From: Achromobacter piechaudii NBRC 102461
Lineage (GTDB): Bacteria > Pseudomonadota > Gammaproteobacteria > Burkholderiales > Burkholderiaceae_B
Assembly (NCBI RefSeq): GCF_001571245.1
Contig: NZ_BCTK01000001.1
Coordinates: 1,054,001 to 1,118,000 of the forward strand
DNA length: 64,000 nt
Reading direction: 5' to 3'
In this document: piece by piece, positions 36,476-45,928 of the stretch
How the letters are laid out: the number at the start of each line of letters is the position of its first letter
Numbering within the stretch: the stretch's first letter is position 1
Made by a program: the position numbers and the translations under genes
Notes under the pieces: generated by a model
Database searches by the model: none
Told to the model about the DNA's origin: nothing
The model's input: the letters and a program-made list of their open reading frames with translations, nothing else

Positions 36476-38566
36476 ATGCCGGCCGCGGCCGTGGCTTCCA
36501 AGCGAACCGGCGCCGATAAAAACGGCGCCGGCAAACCGATGACAGATACCGAGCGCAAGCTTCGGAATCTGGGTTTGGTGCTGCCCGAGGACTTCGTGCT
36601 GCATCTGCCGCTGCGCTACGAAGACGAAACCCGCGTCGTGCCGATCAGCGCGCTGCGGCCAGGCTATGCCGGCCAGGTCGAGGGCGAGATCACCAAGTCC
36701 GAGGTCCAGTACCGGCCCCGGCGCCAACTGACCGCCACGCTGGCCGATGAAACTGGCGAAATCCAGTTGCGCTGGCTCAATTTCTATCCCAGCCAGCAAA
36801 AGCAGATCAGCGTGGGCAAGCGGCTGCGGGCGCGCGGCGAAGTCCGCAGCAACCTGTTTGGCCGCCAGATGGTGCATCCGCGCATGACCAATGCCGATGC
36901 GCCTTTGCCTACGGCGCTGACGCCGGTTTACCCCACCACCGAAGGCCTGCCGCAACTGACATTGCGGCGCGCTATCGCGCAGGCCCTGGACCGGGCCGAC
37001 CTGTCGGACACATTGCCCCCCGAAGCCCTGGCGCGCTACGACCTGCCACCCTTCGAGCCCGCGATCCGCGCCTTGCACACGCCCGCCCAGGGCGAGTCCG
37101 AACAAGCGCTGTTGGACCGCGTGCATCCCGCGTGGCGGCGCATCAAGTTCGATGAACTGTTGGCGCAGCAGTTGTCGCTGGCCGCCGCGCGCGCCGCCCG
37201 ACGCATCAAGGAAGCCGAATCGCTGCCGGTGCGCAACGAGCCAGGTGGTCTGGTGGCCAAGCTGTACGCCAACCTTCCGTTCAAATTGACCGCCGCCCAA
37301 GAGCGCGTGGTGCAGGAAATTTCGGCCGACCTGGCCAAGCCCTATCCCATGCATCGCCTGTTGCAAGGCGACGTGGGCAGCGGCAAAACCGTGGTCGCCG
37401 CCATCGCTGCCGCGCAGGCCATCGCGGGCGGAGCGCAAGTGGCGCTGATGGCCCCCACTGAAATCCTGGCCGAGCAGCATTTCCGCAAGCTGGTGTCGTG
37501 GTTGCAGCCGTTGGGCATCAACGTGGCCTGGCTCAGTGGCAGCCTGACCGCCAAGGCGCGCCGCGAAGCCGCCGCCGCTGCCGCCGATGGCAGCGTGCAA
37601 CTGGTCGTCGGCACGCAAGCCCTGATCCAGGACCATGTCGAATTCCATCGCCTGGGGCTGTCGATCGTCGATGAGCAGCATCGTTTCGGCGTGGGTCAGC
37701 GCCTGGCGCTGACCAAGAAGGGCGAGACCGTGCGCGGCCGCATCGTGCCGCACCAACTGAACATGAGCGCCACCCCCATTCCCCGCACGTTGGCCATGAC
37801 CTTCTTCGCGGACCTGGACGTATCCGTCATTGACGAGCTTCCGCCCGGTCGCACGCCCGTGCTGACCAAGCTGGTGTCGGATGCGCGGCGCGAAGAGGTG
37901 ATCGCGCACGTAGCCCAGGCGGCTCGTGGCGGGCAACAGGTCTATTGGGTCTGTCCGCTGGTCGAAGAAAGCGAGGCGCTGGAACTGCAAACGGCGGTGG
38001 ACACCTACGAAGGCATGCGCACCGATCTTCCCGACCTGCGCATTGGCCTGGTCCATGGCCGCTTGCCGCAAGCCGAGAAAGCCGCGGTCATGCAGGCATT
38101 TCGGGAAGGCGAAGTCGACCTGCTGGTCGCCACCACCGTCATCGAAGTGGGCGTGGACGTTCCCAATGCGTCGCTGATGGTGATCGAACACGCCGAGCGC
38201 TTCGGCCTGGCCCAATTGCACCAACTGCGAGGACGAGTAGGGCGGGGCACCGCCGAATCGGTCTGCGTGCTGCTCTATCAGACGCCGTTGTCGCAAGTGG
38301 CCCGCGAGCGGCTGCGCGCCATGTTCGAAACATCCGACGGATTCGAGATCGCCCGGCGCGACCTTGAACAGCGCGGCCCGGGCGAATTCCTGGGCACGCG
38401 GCAGTCCGGCATGGCCTTGCTGCGGTTTGCAGACCTGGAGACCGATGCCGCCATCGCGGAAGACGCGCGCGACGCGGCGGTATGGCTGCGCGCCGAGTAC
38501 CCGGACGCCGTCGAGGCGCATCTGGCGCGCTGGATGCGCGGCCGCGAAGACTTCTTGCGGACCTGA
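36476..38566 (+). CDS. recG: ATP-dependent DNA helicase RecG
   Basis: A 696-residue branch-migration helicase acting on stalled forks and Holliday junctions. The N-terminal wedge/OB domain covers about 25-250 (LHLPLRYEDETRVVP). Helicase motifs are GDVGSGKTVVA (Walker A), IVDEQHRFGV (Walker B variant typical of RecG), MSATPIPRTLA, and the C-terminal QLRGRVGRGT. The start region is a little short compared with E. coli; ATG 36539 in frame is an alternative. A very long minus-strand frame opposite this gene is a composition artefact. Confidence 0.95.
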   Translation: MPAAAVASKRTGADKNGAGKPMTDTERKLRNLGLVLPEDFVLHLPLRYEDETRVVPISALRPGYAGQVEGEITKSEVQYRPRRQLTATLADETGEIQLRWLNFYPSQQKQISVGKRLRARGEVRSNLFGRQMVHPRMTNADAPLPTALTPVYPTTEGLPQLTLRRAIAQALDRADLSDTLPPEALARYDLPPFEPAIRALHTPAQGESEQALLDRVHPAWRRIKFDELLAQQLSLAAARAARRIKEAESLPVRNEPGGLVAKLYANLPFKLTAAQERVVQEISADLAKPYPMHRLLQGDVGSGKTVVAAIAAAQAIAGGAQVALMAPTEILAEQHFRKLVSWLQPLGINVAWLSGSLTAKARREAAAAAADGSVQLVVGTQALIQDHVEFHRLGLSIVDEQHRFGVGQRLALTKKGETVRGRIVPHQLNMSATPIPRTLAMTFFADLDVSVIDELPPGRTPVLTKLVSDARREEVIAHVAQAARGGQQVYWVCPLVEESEALELQTAVDTYEGMRTDLPDLRIGLVHGRLPQAEKAAVMQAFREGEVDLLVATTVIEVGVDVPNASLMVIEHAERFGLAQLHQLRGRVGRGTAESVCVLLYQTPLSQVARERLRAMFETSDGFEIARRDLEQRGPGEFLGTRQSGMALLRFADLETDAAIAEDARDAAVWLRAEYPDAVEAHLARWMRGREDFLRT

Positions 38567-38648
38567 CCAGATTGCGGCCCGCTCTACACCTGAATCATTC
38601 AAGCGCCGGCCGCAAGGCCCGCGCGTAACCCGGGGGGCGCAGTCCACC

Positions 38649-39599
38649 ATGACTCTCACCGAACTCAAGTACATCGTCGCCGTCGCGCGTGAACGCCATT
38701 TCGGCCGCGCGGCCGAGGCCTGTTTCGTCAGCCAGCCCACCTTGTCCGTGGCGATACGAAAGCTGGAAGACGAGCTGGGCGTAACGCTATTCGAGCGCGG
38801 CGGCGCCGAAGTGGGCGTCACTCCCATTGGGCAGCGCATCGTTGCCCAAGCGCAAAAAGTGCTGGAAGAAAGCGCCAGCATCAAAGAGATCGCGCGCCAG
38901 GGCCATGACCCGCTGGCCGGTCCCTTGCGCGTCGGCGTCATCCACACCATCGGCCCGTACCTGCTGCCCAAGCTGGTCCCCGTCCAGATCGGCCGCACCC
39001 CGCAGATGCCGCTGCTGCTGCAAGAGAACTTCACCGTGCGCCTTGTCGAACTGCTGCGCCAAGGTGAAATCGACTGCGCCATCATGGCCTTGCCGCTGCC
39101 CGAGGCCGGCTTGGTCATGCAGCCGCTGTACGACGAACCCTTCATCGTCGCGGTGCCCAACGACCACGAGCTGGCGCAAAGAAAATCCATCGACGCCCAG
39201 GATTTGAAACAGCAGACCATGCTGCTTTTGGGCAGTGGTCATTGCTTCCGCGACCAGGTGCTTGAGGTCTGTCCCGAGCTGTCGCGGTTTTCGGCGGCCA
39301 GCGACGGCATACAACGCACGTTCGAGGGCTCATCGCTGGAAACCATCCGCCACATGGTCGCCGCCGGTATCGGCGTGACGGTCCTGCCGGTGACCGCCGT
39401 GCCCGAGCACCCGCCCAGCAACAGCCTGCTGCGCTATCTGCCGTTCGAGGGCCACGTGCCCGAACGCCGCGTAGTCCTGGCCTGGCGTCGCAGCTTTCCC
39501 CGCCTGGCTGCCATCGAAGCCCTGGCCCAGGCCGTCTACGAGTGCGAGCTGCCGGGCGTGAAGATGTTGTCCGACGAAGCCGCGGCGGTGCAGGACTGA
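38649..39599 (+). CDS. oxyR: hydrogen peroxide-inducible regulator OxyR
   Basis: A LysR-family activator of 316 residues that senses H2O2 by a disulfide. Cys199 (GSGHCFRDQ) and Cys208 (LEVCPEL) stand at exactly the E. coli positions, which settles the identity. The helix-turn-helix is HFGRAAEACFVSQPTLSVAI. ATG 38649 gives the family start (MTLTELKYIVAVA). It follows recG and precedes dps, a known OxyR target in other bacteria. Confidence 0.96.
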   Translation: MTLTELKYIVAVARERHFGRAAEACFVSQPTLSVAIRKLEDELGVTLFERGGAEVGVTPIGQRIVAQAQKVLEESASIKEIARQGHDPLAGPLRVGVIHTIGPYLLPKLVPVQIGRTPQMPLLLQENFTVRLVELLRQGEIDCAIMALPLPEAGLVMQPLYDEPFIVAVPNDHELAQRKSIDAQDLKQQTMLLLGSGHCFRDQVLEVCPELSRFSAASDGIQRTFEGSSLETIRHMVAAGIGVTVLPVTAVPEHPPSNSLLRYLPFEGHVPERRVVLAWRRSFPRLAAIEALAQAVYECELPGVKMLSDEAAAVQD

Positions 39600-39658
39600 G
39601 GGCTTTTCGCCTTACGCGTTCTCGTCCTGGATTGCAGGGCGGGACATTTGAGCCGGAT

Positions 39659-39690
39659 CAAGGGCAGACCCCGCAAGCCCTTGTTTTATG
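39659..39690 (+). terminator. probable terminator of oxyR
   Basis: A CAAGGGC/GCCCTTG stem with an 11-nt loop is followed by TTTTATG. It lies 60 nt after the oxyR stop and about 70 nt before dps. Confidence 0.5.
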
Positions 39691-39761
39691 CGGGTTGTGC
39701 GTCAATTCATCATCTTTGCAGTGGTATCCTTCTTTCGTACTTTTCCTAATAGGAGCTAGCA

Positions 39762-40262
39762 ATGGCCAAGTCCCCCAAGAAGACCCCGAGCGTTCCGCGC
39801 ATCAACATCGGCATTTCGGACAAGGACCGCGCGGCCGTCGCCGGCGAACTGTCCAAGCTGCTGGCAGACTCGTACACGCTGTACCTGATGACGCACAACT
39901 TCCATTGGAACGTCACGGGGCCCATGTTCAACACGCTGCACCTGATGTTCATGACGCAGTACACGGAAGAGTGGACCGCGTTGGACAGCATCGCCGAACG
40001 CATCCGCGCGCTGGGCCACTACGCGCCGGGCACGTATCGCGAGTATTCGAAGCTGTCGTCGATTGCCGAGCCGGAATCCGTGCCGGAAGCGCTGGAGATG
40101 GTGCGCCTGCTGGTGAGCGCCAATGAATCCGTCGCCAAGACCGCACGGTCGGCCTTCGAAAAGGCCGATGCCGCGAATGACCAACCCACGGCCGATTTGT
40201 TGACTCAGCGCCTGGACGTGCATGAGAAGAATGCGTGGATGCTGCGTAGCTTGTTGCAATAA
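39762..40262 (+). CDS. dps: Dps, DNA-protecting ferritin-like protein
   Basis: A 166-residue dodecamer-forming protein that binds DNA and oxidises Fe(II) with H2O2. The ferroxidase residues are in THNFHWNVTG (His, Trp) and the downstream ALDSIAERIRALG (Asp, Glu). The lysine-rich start MAKSPKKTP is the likely DNA-binding tail. TAGGAGC precedes the ATG. OxyR is encoded just upstream; I could not find a clear four-part OxyR box in the 160-bp gap. Confidence 0.95.
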   Translation: MAKSPKKTPSVPRINIGISDKDRAAVAGELSKLLADSYTLYLMTHNFHWNVTGPMFNTLHLMFMTQYTEEWTALDSIAERIRALGHYAPGTYREYSKLSSIAEPESVPEALEMVRLLVSANESVAKTARSAFEKADAANDQPTADLLTQRLDVHEKNAWMLRSLLQ

Positions 40263-40339
40263 GCCTCGAAGCATTTTTTCCTTAGGTTTCAATGCATGGC
40301 TTCCCGGCATTGAATTTGGCCCCACATATCGGAGCCTAG

Positions 40340-40369
40340 ATGGCCGCCTTCGAGGCGGTCATTTCTATT
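40340..40369 (+). terminator. intrinsic terminator of dps
   Basis: A 10-bp stem (ATGGCCGCCT paired with AGGCGGTCAT, one G-T pair) with a 3-nt loop is followed by TTCTATTT. Confidence 0.75.
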
Positions 40370-40740
40370 TGGAAATGCGCACACAACGCTTGCGATCAAT
40401 CAATGGATAGACGCAGCGCCTTAAGTGAGTAAATGTATCTACATAAGGAGAAATAAAACGACACAACTCCTCGGGAAGATGCCAGATTCGCGAGAGATTT
40501 GCCGTAGCTCCTAGGGCACTTGCCATCGCTGTATGCGGCCGTCAAGCTTATCTATTTCAAATATTGCAAATTCTCTCTGTTAGCTAAAAAAAGGTCCCGC
40601 CGGTCGATTACAATGCCGGCTCTTTATGGAATCTGTACGCGGAAGTAACTGCATTTTTTCGATCTTTATCACCGAAGAAGAGCGAAAAATGTCAGCAATG
40701 TCTGCCCCGCTGATACGACAGATTCGAACGGACTGGCGGA
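40370..40740. other. AT-rich leader region before the polysaccharide locus
   Basis: About 370 bp separates the dps terminator from the first gene of the surface-polysaccharide locus. It is noticeably A/T-richer than the flanks. TACAAT at 40609-40614 is the best -10 candidate, but no matching -35 box is found. I looked for the ops/JUMPStart element GGCGGTAG and did not see it. A short + frame at 40626 runs into the SDR in another phase and has no coding signs. Confidence 0.4.
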
Positions 40741-41535
40741 ATGACAAAGATGAATGGCGGTCAACCGGGAGTACCTGGTTGCGTCCTGATTACGGGTGCC
40801 ACGGGCGGCATAGGCCAAGCACTGGCGCGCGAGTATGCGCAGGCAGGCGCGCGCACCCTGATCCTGCAAGGGCGGGATCCCGCCCGGCTGCTGGAAATCG
40901 AGTCGGTCTGCACGGGCCTGGGCGCACGCGTCGTGACGCAAATTCTGGACCTGCGCGATGTGGCGGCGTTGAACGCGTGGCTCCAGGATGTCAGCGAGCG
41001 CGAACGGCCTGACCTGGTCATCGCCAACGCTGGCGTCAACATCAATACAGGTTCTGAGCAGCAAGGCGAAGCATGGGACGACGTGCTGCGTCTCCTGGAG
41101 GTCAACGTGCGCGCCGTCTTCGCCACCGTGCATGGCGTGCTGCCCGCGATGAGGGCGCGTGGCGCGGGACAGATTGCCCTGGTCAGCTCGCTCGCGGCCT
41201 GGCGCGGCCTGCCCGAGACGCCCAGCTACAGCGCAACCAAGGCGGCCGTGAAGGTCTACGGTGAGGCAATGCGCGACGGACTCGCTCGCGAAGGCGTGCG
41301 GGTCAATGTCATCATGCCCGGCTATGTCGAGTCGCAGATGTGCTTCGACATGCCCGGCCCCAAGCCCTTCCTATGGAGCGCGGCCAAAGCGTCGCGCGTG
41401 ATCCGGCAGGGACTACGCGCCAACAAGGCGCGCATCAGCTTTCCCTTTCCATTGAATCTGGGTACGTTTCTGTTGGCAGTCATTCATCCTGCGGTTTCAG
41501 GCTGGTTCTTGCGCAGGTTGGGTTACGGTGCTTGA
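40741..41535 (+). CDS. SDR family oxidoreductase at the head of the polysaccharide locus
   Basis: A 264-residue SDR. The glycine motif is TGATGGIG (19-26), the structural motif is NAG in IANAGVN, and the catalytic YSATK follows SSLAAWRG. The C-terminal region has a hydrophobic stretch (LNLGTFLLAVIHPAVSGWFL), suggesting membrane association. Its stop lies inside the start of the LtaS-like gene (8-nt overlap), so both act together. The pair recalls wcbP/wcbQ of the Burkholderia pseudomallei capsule as I remember it. Substrate unknown. Confidence 0.82.
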   Translation: MTKMNGGQPGVPGCVLITGATGGIGQALAREYAQAGARTLILQGRDPARLLEIESVCTGLGARVVTQILDLRDVAALNAWLQDVSERERPDLVIANAGVNINTGSEQQGEAWDDVLRLLEVNVRAVFATVHGVLPAMRARGAGQIALVSSLAAWRGLPETPSYSATKAAVKVYGEAMRDGLAREGVRVNVIMPGYVESQMCFDMPGPKPFLWSAAKASRVIRQGLRANKARISFPFPLNLGTFLLAVIHPAVSGWFLRRLGYGA

Positions 41536-43075
41536 GCCTATCGTGGCCTTTCTGTTGCCCTCCATGCTGCTCGGCCTCTTTGCAAGCTGGGCGTTCGAGA
41601 GCCTGTTGCAGCCGCGTCCTGTACCCGTCTGGCAGCGTCCGATTGCCGCCAACCTGACGCATATGGGCGTGTGGGTGTTGGCGTTCGCATTGGAACTGGC
41701 GTTGTTCAGGCGACCGTATTTCGCCATGGCCAACGTCCTGGCCATCGAGTTGGTCTTGATCCTGGTGAGCCGCGCCAAATTCCATTCGCTGCAAGAGCCG
41801 TTTGTCTTTCCGGACTTCGAATACTTCACCGACGCCATTCGGCATCCCCGTCTGTATCTGCCGTTCTTCGGATGGGCAAACGCGGTGGCCGCGATAGGCG
41901 GCTACGGCGTTGCCTTGTGGTTGGGCCTGACATTCGAGAATGCGATCGTGGTGCATGACCATCCGTCCTTCTTGCCGACCGTGGGCTTGCTGGCTCTAGG
42001 TGGTTTGGCGCTGGCTATGGGGGCGGGGCGGTGGGTGAGGGCGACTTTCGACGCCGAACCCGACTTGCGCCGGCTGGGTTTCGTAGGCGCGCTATGGGCT
42101 TACGGGCGGGCCGAGCGGCAATGCGCGCTATCGCTACGTGCCCGTGCGCCGTTCCATGCTGTTGCGCCGGACGAAGTATCCGACGTGTTGCCTGATCTGG
42201 TCAGCATTCAAAGTGAATCCTTTTTCGACGTGCGCCGGGCGTATCCCATCGTGAAGCAGGACGTGCTGGCGGGCTTCGATAGACTGCGCGCGGAAGCCCT
42301 GGTGCAGGGCGAGCTGAACGTCGCCGCGCGTGGCGCCAATACGGTGCGCACGGAATTTTCTTTCCTTTCAGGAATGGCCCCCTCCGACTTAGGGGTGCAC
42401 CGCTACAACCCTTATCGCCGCCTGGCCGGCCACGGTTTGCCGACACTGGCTACGTATCTAAAGCAGCTGGGTTACCGCACGATCTGCGTGCATCCCTATC
42501 ACGGCGACTTTTATCGCCGCAACCGCGTGCTGCCCGCACTCGGTTTTGATGAGTTCATCGACCTGAAGGCTTTCGAGGAAGCAGAAAAGGTGGGCGCCTA
42601 TGTCGGGGATCAGGCGCTGGGCCGATATGTGTCGGCCCTGTTGACGCGCGACGATCCCCGCCCGCTGTTCATTCACGTCATCACCATGGAAAACCACGGT
42701 CCGCTTCATTGGGAACCGGTCACCGAGGCCGACGCACGCGATGTGTTGAACGGGGCCATGCCGCAGGGTTGCGAAGAGCTGGTGGCGTATGCGCGCCACC
42801 TGCGCAACGCCGATGCAATGTTCAGCAGCCTGCGTCAGACGCTACTCAACAATGGCCGACCCGCGGGCATGTGCATATTCGGCGATCACATTCCGATCAT
42901 GCCGAAGGTCTACCGCGCGTTGGGCGGGGTGAGCGGATTGACGGAAGGGGTGATCTGGGCGGTGGGGGGAAGTGCCGGTGAGGGTAGGCGCCTGAAGGTC
43001 TCATCCCTGGCGGCCGATTTCCTATCGGGATTCGCCCTCATGAAAACGGTTGATTTGGAGCAGGCCAAGACCTGA
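41528..43075 (+). CDS. LtaS-like membrane sulfatase/phosphoglycerol-transferase family protein
   Basis: An inner-membrane protein of about 515 residues. The N-terminal part (1-165) has four to five hydrophobic segments; the extracytoplasmic sulfatase-fold domain follows. Expected metal and nucleophile residues are seen: Glu in IQSESFFD (near 228), Thr in ANTVRTEFSFLSG (near 270), ENHGP, and Asp-His in FGDHIPIM (near 452). Relatives transfer phosphoglycerol or phosphoethanolamine groups from lipids to glycans. GTG 41528 overlaps the SDR; an ATG 12 codons inside is the alternative. It may decorate the polysaccharide or its lipid anchor. Confidence 0.82.
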   Translation: MLEPIVAFLLPSMLLGLFASWAFESLLQPRPVPVWQRPIAANLTHMGVWVLAFALELALFRRPYFAMANVLAIELVLILVSRAKFHSLQEPFVFPDFEYFTDAIRHPRLYLPFFGWANAVAAIGGYGVALWLGLTFENAIVVHDHPSFLPTVGLLALGGLALAMGAGRWVRATFDAEPDLRRLGFVGALWAYGRAERQCALSLRARAPFHAVAPDEVSDVLPDLVSIQSESFFDVRRAYPIVKQDVLAGFDRLRAEALVQGELNVAARGANTVRTEFSFLSGMAPSDLGVHRYNPYRRLAGHGLPTLATYLKQLGYRTICVHPYHGDFYRRNRVLPALGFDEFIDLKAFEEAEKVGAYVGDQALGRYVSALLTRDDPRPLFIHVITMENHGPLHWEPVTEADARDVLNGAMPQGCEELVAYARHLRNADAMFSSLRQTLLNNGRPAGMCIFGDHIPIMPKVYRALGGVSGLTEGVIWAVGGSAGEGRRLKVSSLAADFLSGFALMKTVDLEQAKT

Positions 43076-43242
43076 GGTGGCCAAATAGCTTTTTAGTACG
43101 CCCAGTGAGCAGTCAGAAAGATTTACTGCGAGGTCGGCGAAATACGTAAGAAAACGAATGTCGCAGCAGATAACGGGGCTTGAAAAATATCAGCCTGTTT
43201 GCCGGCGATACACAAGTTGTGCAGTGAGCTTAATAAATCCAT

Positions 43243-44442
43243 ATGAAAGCAGAGAATAAATCCTCCAAGGTCGGCTTGCTGATTACGGGCGCGGTCCTCG
43301 TGTCTTTGCTGTCCGGCTGCGGAACCATGCCCGGCTGGATTGCATCCAGCGGAGCAAGCCGTCAACAGGTGGTGGAACAGCAGGATTCCGGTCGCATCGA
43401 AGGCATAGAGCTGATCGACGTCAACGATGCGCTTGCCAGAAAGCTGGCCGACAGCAAAAAGCTGGGACAGTTTTCCGACGTCTTCCATAGCTCGACGTCC
43501 AATAATTATCTGATAGGGCCGGGCGACATCATCGAGGTCTCGATCTGGGAGTCGCCGCCTGCGATGTTGTTCGGGACGTCTGGCCTCGATATCAAGTCCA
43601 CCCCCGTCACCTCCAACTCCGTCACGTTTCCGGAGCAGATGGTTTCGCCGGGAGGCACGATCACGGTCCCCTTTGCGGGTCACGTTTCTGTACAGCGCCG
43701 CAGCACCCAGGAAATCGAGGCCGATATCGCAAAGCGGTTGCAGGGTAAGGCGAACATGCCCCAGGTGCTGGTGCGTGTGATCAAGAACAATACTTCCAAT
43801 GTGACGGTGGTCGGCGAAGTGACGACCAGCACATTGATGCCCCTGACGCCCAAGGGTGAGCGACTGCTTGACGCACTGGCCGCAGGCGGCGGCGTGAAGC
43901 AGGCGGTCAATCGGATGGCGGTCCAGCTCTCGCGTGAGGATCAGACTTCGACGATGGCGCTGGATTCGATCATCCGCGACCCGCGCCAGAACATTCTGCT
44001 CAAGCCCGGCGACGTGATCACCGCGCTGTTTCAACCGCAAAGCTTTTCGGTGCTTGGTGCGACCGGCAAGAACGAAGAAATTGCATTCGAAGCTCAGGGC
44101 ATCTCGCTTGCCCAGGCCTTGGCGCGTTCGGGCGGCCTGAACGACAGCCGCGCGGATGCTCGCGGCGTGTTCATTTTTCGCTTTGAAGATCCAAAGGTCG
44201 TGGACGGGCAGGGCAGCGAAGGACAGCAGGCATCCCAACGCGTCGAAGGCGCACCCGTTCCCGTCGTCTATCAGGTCGATCTGCGCGACCCGGCTTCATT
44301 CTTCGTCACCCAGAACTTCCCGATTCAAAACCGGGACGTGATTTACGTGGCCAATGCACCTGCTGCTGAATTTGAGAAATTCCTGCGCCTGGTGGTATCC
44401 GTGGCCGTCCCCAGCGTGACGCTCAACAATGCTCTGCGTTAA
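43243..44442 (+). CDS. capsule polysaccharide export outer-membrane lipoprotein (BexD/CtrA/VexA type)
   Basis: The outer-membrane channel component (OPX family) of an ABC-dependent capsule exporter. A lipoprotein signal ends at LLSGC (Cys26). The polysaccharide-export domain with NNYLIGPGDIIEVSIWE begins near 87, followed by SLBB-type repeats (VTVVGEV..., SVLGATG...). At 399 residues it is the short BexD-like form, not the 560-residue KpsD. No ribosome site is obvious before the ATG. A 167-bp gap upstream may hold a promoter for the export genes. Confidence 0.9.
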   Translation: MKAENKSSKVGLLITGAVLVSLLSGCGTMPGWIASSGASRQQVVEQQDSGRIEGIELIDVNDALARKLADSKKLGQFSDVFHSSTSNNYLIGPGDIIEVSIWESPPAMLFGTSGLDIKSTPVTSNSVTFPEQMVSPGGTITVPFAGHVSVQRRSTQEIEADIAKRLQGKANMPQVLVRVIKNNTSNVTVVGEVTTSTLMPLTPKGERLLDALAAGGGVKQAVNRMAVQLSREDQTSTMALDSIIRDPRQNILLKPGDVITALFQPQSFSVLGATGKNEEIAFEAQGISLAQALARSGGLNDSRADARGVFIFRFEDPKVVDGQGSEGQQASQRVEGAPVPVVYQVDLRDPASFFVTQNFPIQNRDVIYVANAPAAEFEKFLRLVVSVAVPSVTLNNALR

Positions 44443-44483
44443 AGGGATCATGTTCCGATATCCGACCTTGTTGCGGGAGAGCC

Positions 44484-45269
44484 ATGTCTGAGCCGCGTAG
44501 CTCGCTTTCTATCACGCTTGCCGTCTGGCGTGCGGTGTTCCTGCGGGAGTCGCTCGACCGCCTGTTTGACATGCGGGCGGCATGGTTCTGGCTGTTGATG
44601 GAGCCGGTGATGCACATCACCTTCATCACTTTTGTCTTCACTGCGATACGGCTGCACACCATCGGGGGAATCGACACCGCTGTCTGGATCATGGTGGGAA
44701 TGCTCGCCTTTTTCCTGTTCCGGCGGACGGCCCTCCAGGTCATGTATGCCGTCGAATCCAATCAGCCCTTGTTCGCCTACCGGCAAGTCAAACCCTTCGA
44801 CGTTGCCATCGTCCGGGCCGGGCTTGAGGCCTTTCTGATGGTGATTGTTTCGACCGTCATCCTGGGGGCGGCTGCTTTCCTCGGGCATGTGACGTTTCCC
44901 CGGGACCCTTTGCTGGTTGCCGTTGCGCTGTTAGGGCTGTGGCTCTATGGGCTGGGATTCGGGCTGGTGGCGTCCGTGCTGATGGAGCTCGTTCCCGAGA
45001 CGGAACACATCCTCAAGCTCGTGATGTTGCCGCTATACCTGGTATCGGGGGTGATCATGCCCATCATGTCCGTGCCCCAACCCTATCGGGATCTGCTCAT
45101 GCTCAATCCGATCGCGCACGGGCTTGAACTGGTGCGCGCGGGCTTCGTTCCTTACTACCACATGGTGCCCGGTACAAGCGCCGGTTATTTATATGCGTGG
45201 GCGGGCGCGAGCATTCTTCTCGGTATGGCGTTGTACCGCCGGTATGAATTGCGGTTGGTGATGCAATGA
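44484..45269 (+). CDS. kpsM: capsule export ABC transporter permease (KpsM/CtrC/BexB)
   Basis: An ABC-2 type membrane protein of 261 residues with about six hydrophobic segments. The N-terminal amphipathic region with RAVFLRESLDRLFDMRAAWF, the motif PLYLVSGVIMPIMSVP and the end block NPIAHGLELVRAGF are typical of KpsM. Its stop overlaps the kpsT start by 4 nt (ATGA). It moves finished, lipid-linked polysaccharide across the inner membrane. Confidence 0.95.
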   Translation: MSEPRSSLSITLAVWRAVFLRESLDRLFDMRAAWFWLLMEPVMHITFITFVFTAIRLHTIGGIDTAVWIMVGMLAFFLFRRTALQVMYAVESNQPLFAYRQVKPFDVAIVRAGLEAFLMVIVSTVILGAAAFLGHVTFPRDPLLVAVALLGLWLYGLGFGLVASVLMELVPETEHILKLVMLPLYLVSGVIMPIMSVPQPYRDLLMLNPIAHGLELVRAGFVPYYHMVPGTSAGYLYAWAGASILLGMALYRRYELRLVMQ

Positions 45270-45928
45270 TCATCGTCAACGACGTACACAAACGCTACAA
45301 GACCGAGCATGGTCTGGGCAAGTGGGTGCTGCAAGGCATCACGCTAACGATACCCCGCAAGCTGAACGTGGGCTTGATCGGTCAGAACGGCGCCGGAAAG
45401 TCGACGCTGCTTCGCCTGATTGGAGGCGTGGATCACCCCACCCGAGGCTACGTGCAGCGCCACTGCCGCGTTTCCTGGCCGATGGGGCAAGGCGGCCTCG
45501 AAGGCACGTTGACCGGCCGGCAAAACGCAAAGTTCGTTTGCCGCGTGCATGGACATCAATCTGATCTAGCGGACCGTCTTGCATTCATCCAGGACTTCTC
45601 CGAGTTGCGAACTGCCTTCGACGAGCCGGTCAGTACCTATTCCTCCGGGATGCGATCGCGATTGCAATTCGCCTTGTCGCTAGCCTTTGAGTTCGATGTC
45701 TATATTTCGGACGAAGTCACGGCGGCAGGCGATGCAGGCTTTCGGAAAAAGGCCGCGGCAGCCTTTCAGTCGATGACGACCCGGGCGGGATTGATCATGG
45801 TGGCTCACGACGAGGTCACGCTCAAGCAGTTTTGCCAGTCAGGCATTTGGATTCATGAGGGCAAGGCGCATTGGTTCGATCAAATCGACGACGCTCTCTC
45901 TGCATATAACGATTCTCTCGAAAAATGA
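45266..45928 (+). CDS. kpsT: capsule export ABC transporter ATPase (KpsT/CtrD/BexA)
   Basis: The 220-residue ATPase of the exporter. Walker A is GQNGAGKS, the signature is YSSGMRSRLQFALS, Walker B is VYISDEVTAAGD, the short capsule-type form. No C-terminal carbohydrate-binding extension is present, so chain recognition of the Wzt type is not expected. It overlaps both neighbours by 4 nt. Confidence 0.95.
   Translation: MIIVNDVHKRYKTEHGLGKWVLQGITLTIPRKLNVGLIGQNGAGKSTLLRLIGGVDHPTRGYVQRHCRVSWPMGQGGLEGTLTGRQNAKFVCRVHGHQSDLADRLAFIQDFSELRTAFDEPVSTYSSGMRSRLQFALSLAFEFDVYISDEVTAAGDAGFRKKAAAAFQSMTTRAGLIMVAHDEVTLKQFCQSGIWIHEGKAHWFDQIDDALSAYNDSLEK

Noticed and set aside
36023-39220. A 1065-codon open frame on the minus strand opposite ridA, recG and oxyR
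   Set aside because: Those three + strand genes are certain. The antisense frame stays open because of G/C bias at the third codon position, has a composition rich in G, Q, H and R, and shows no recognisable domain.
39600-39761. An OxyR box upstream of dps
   Set aside because: I could not find the four spaced ATAG/CTAT elements; OxyR control of dps is known elsewhere but is not visible here.
40370-40740. An ops/JUMPStart antitermination element before the polysaccharide locus
   Set aside because: No GGCGGTAG or close variant was found in the leader.
40626-41012. A 128-codon + frame before and into the first SDR gene
   Set aside because: It overlaps the SDR in another phase and its later part is a shadow translation; no ribosome site or homology recognised.
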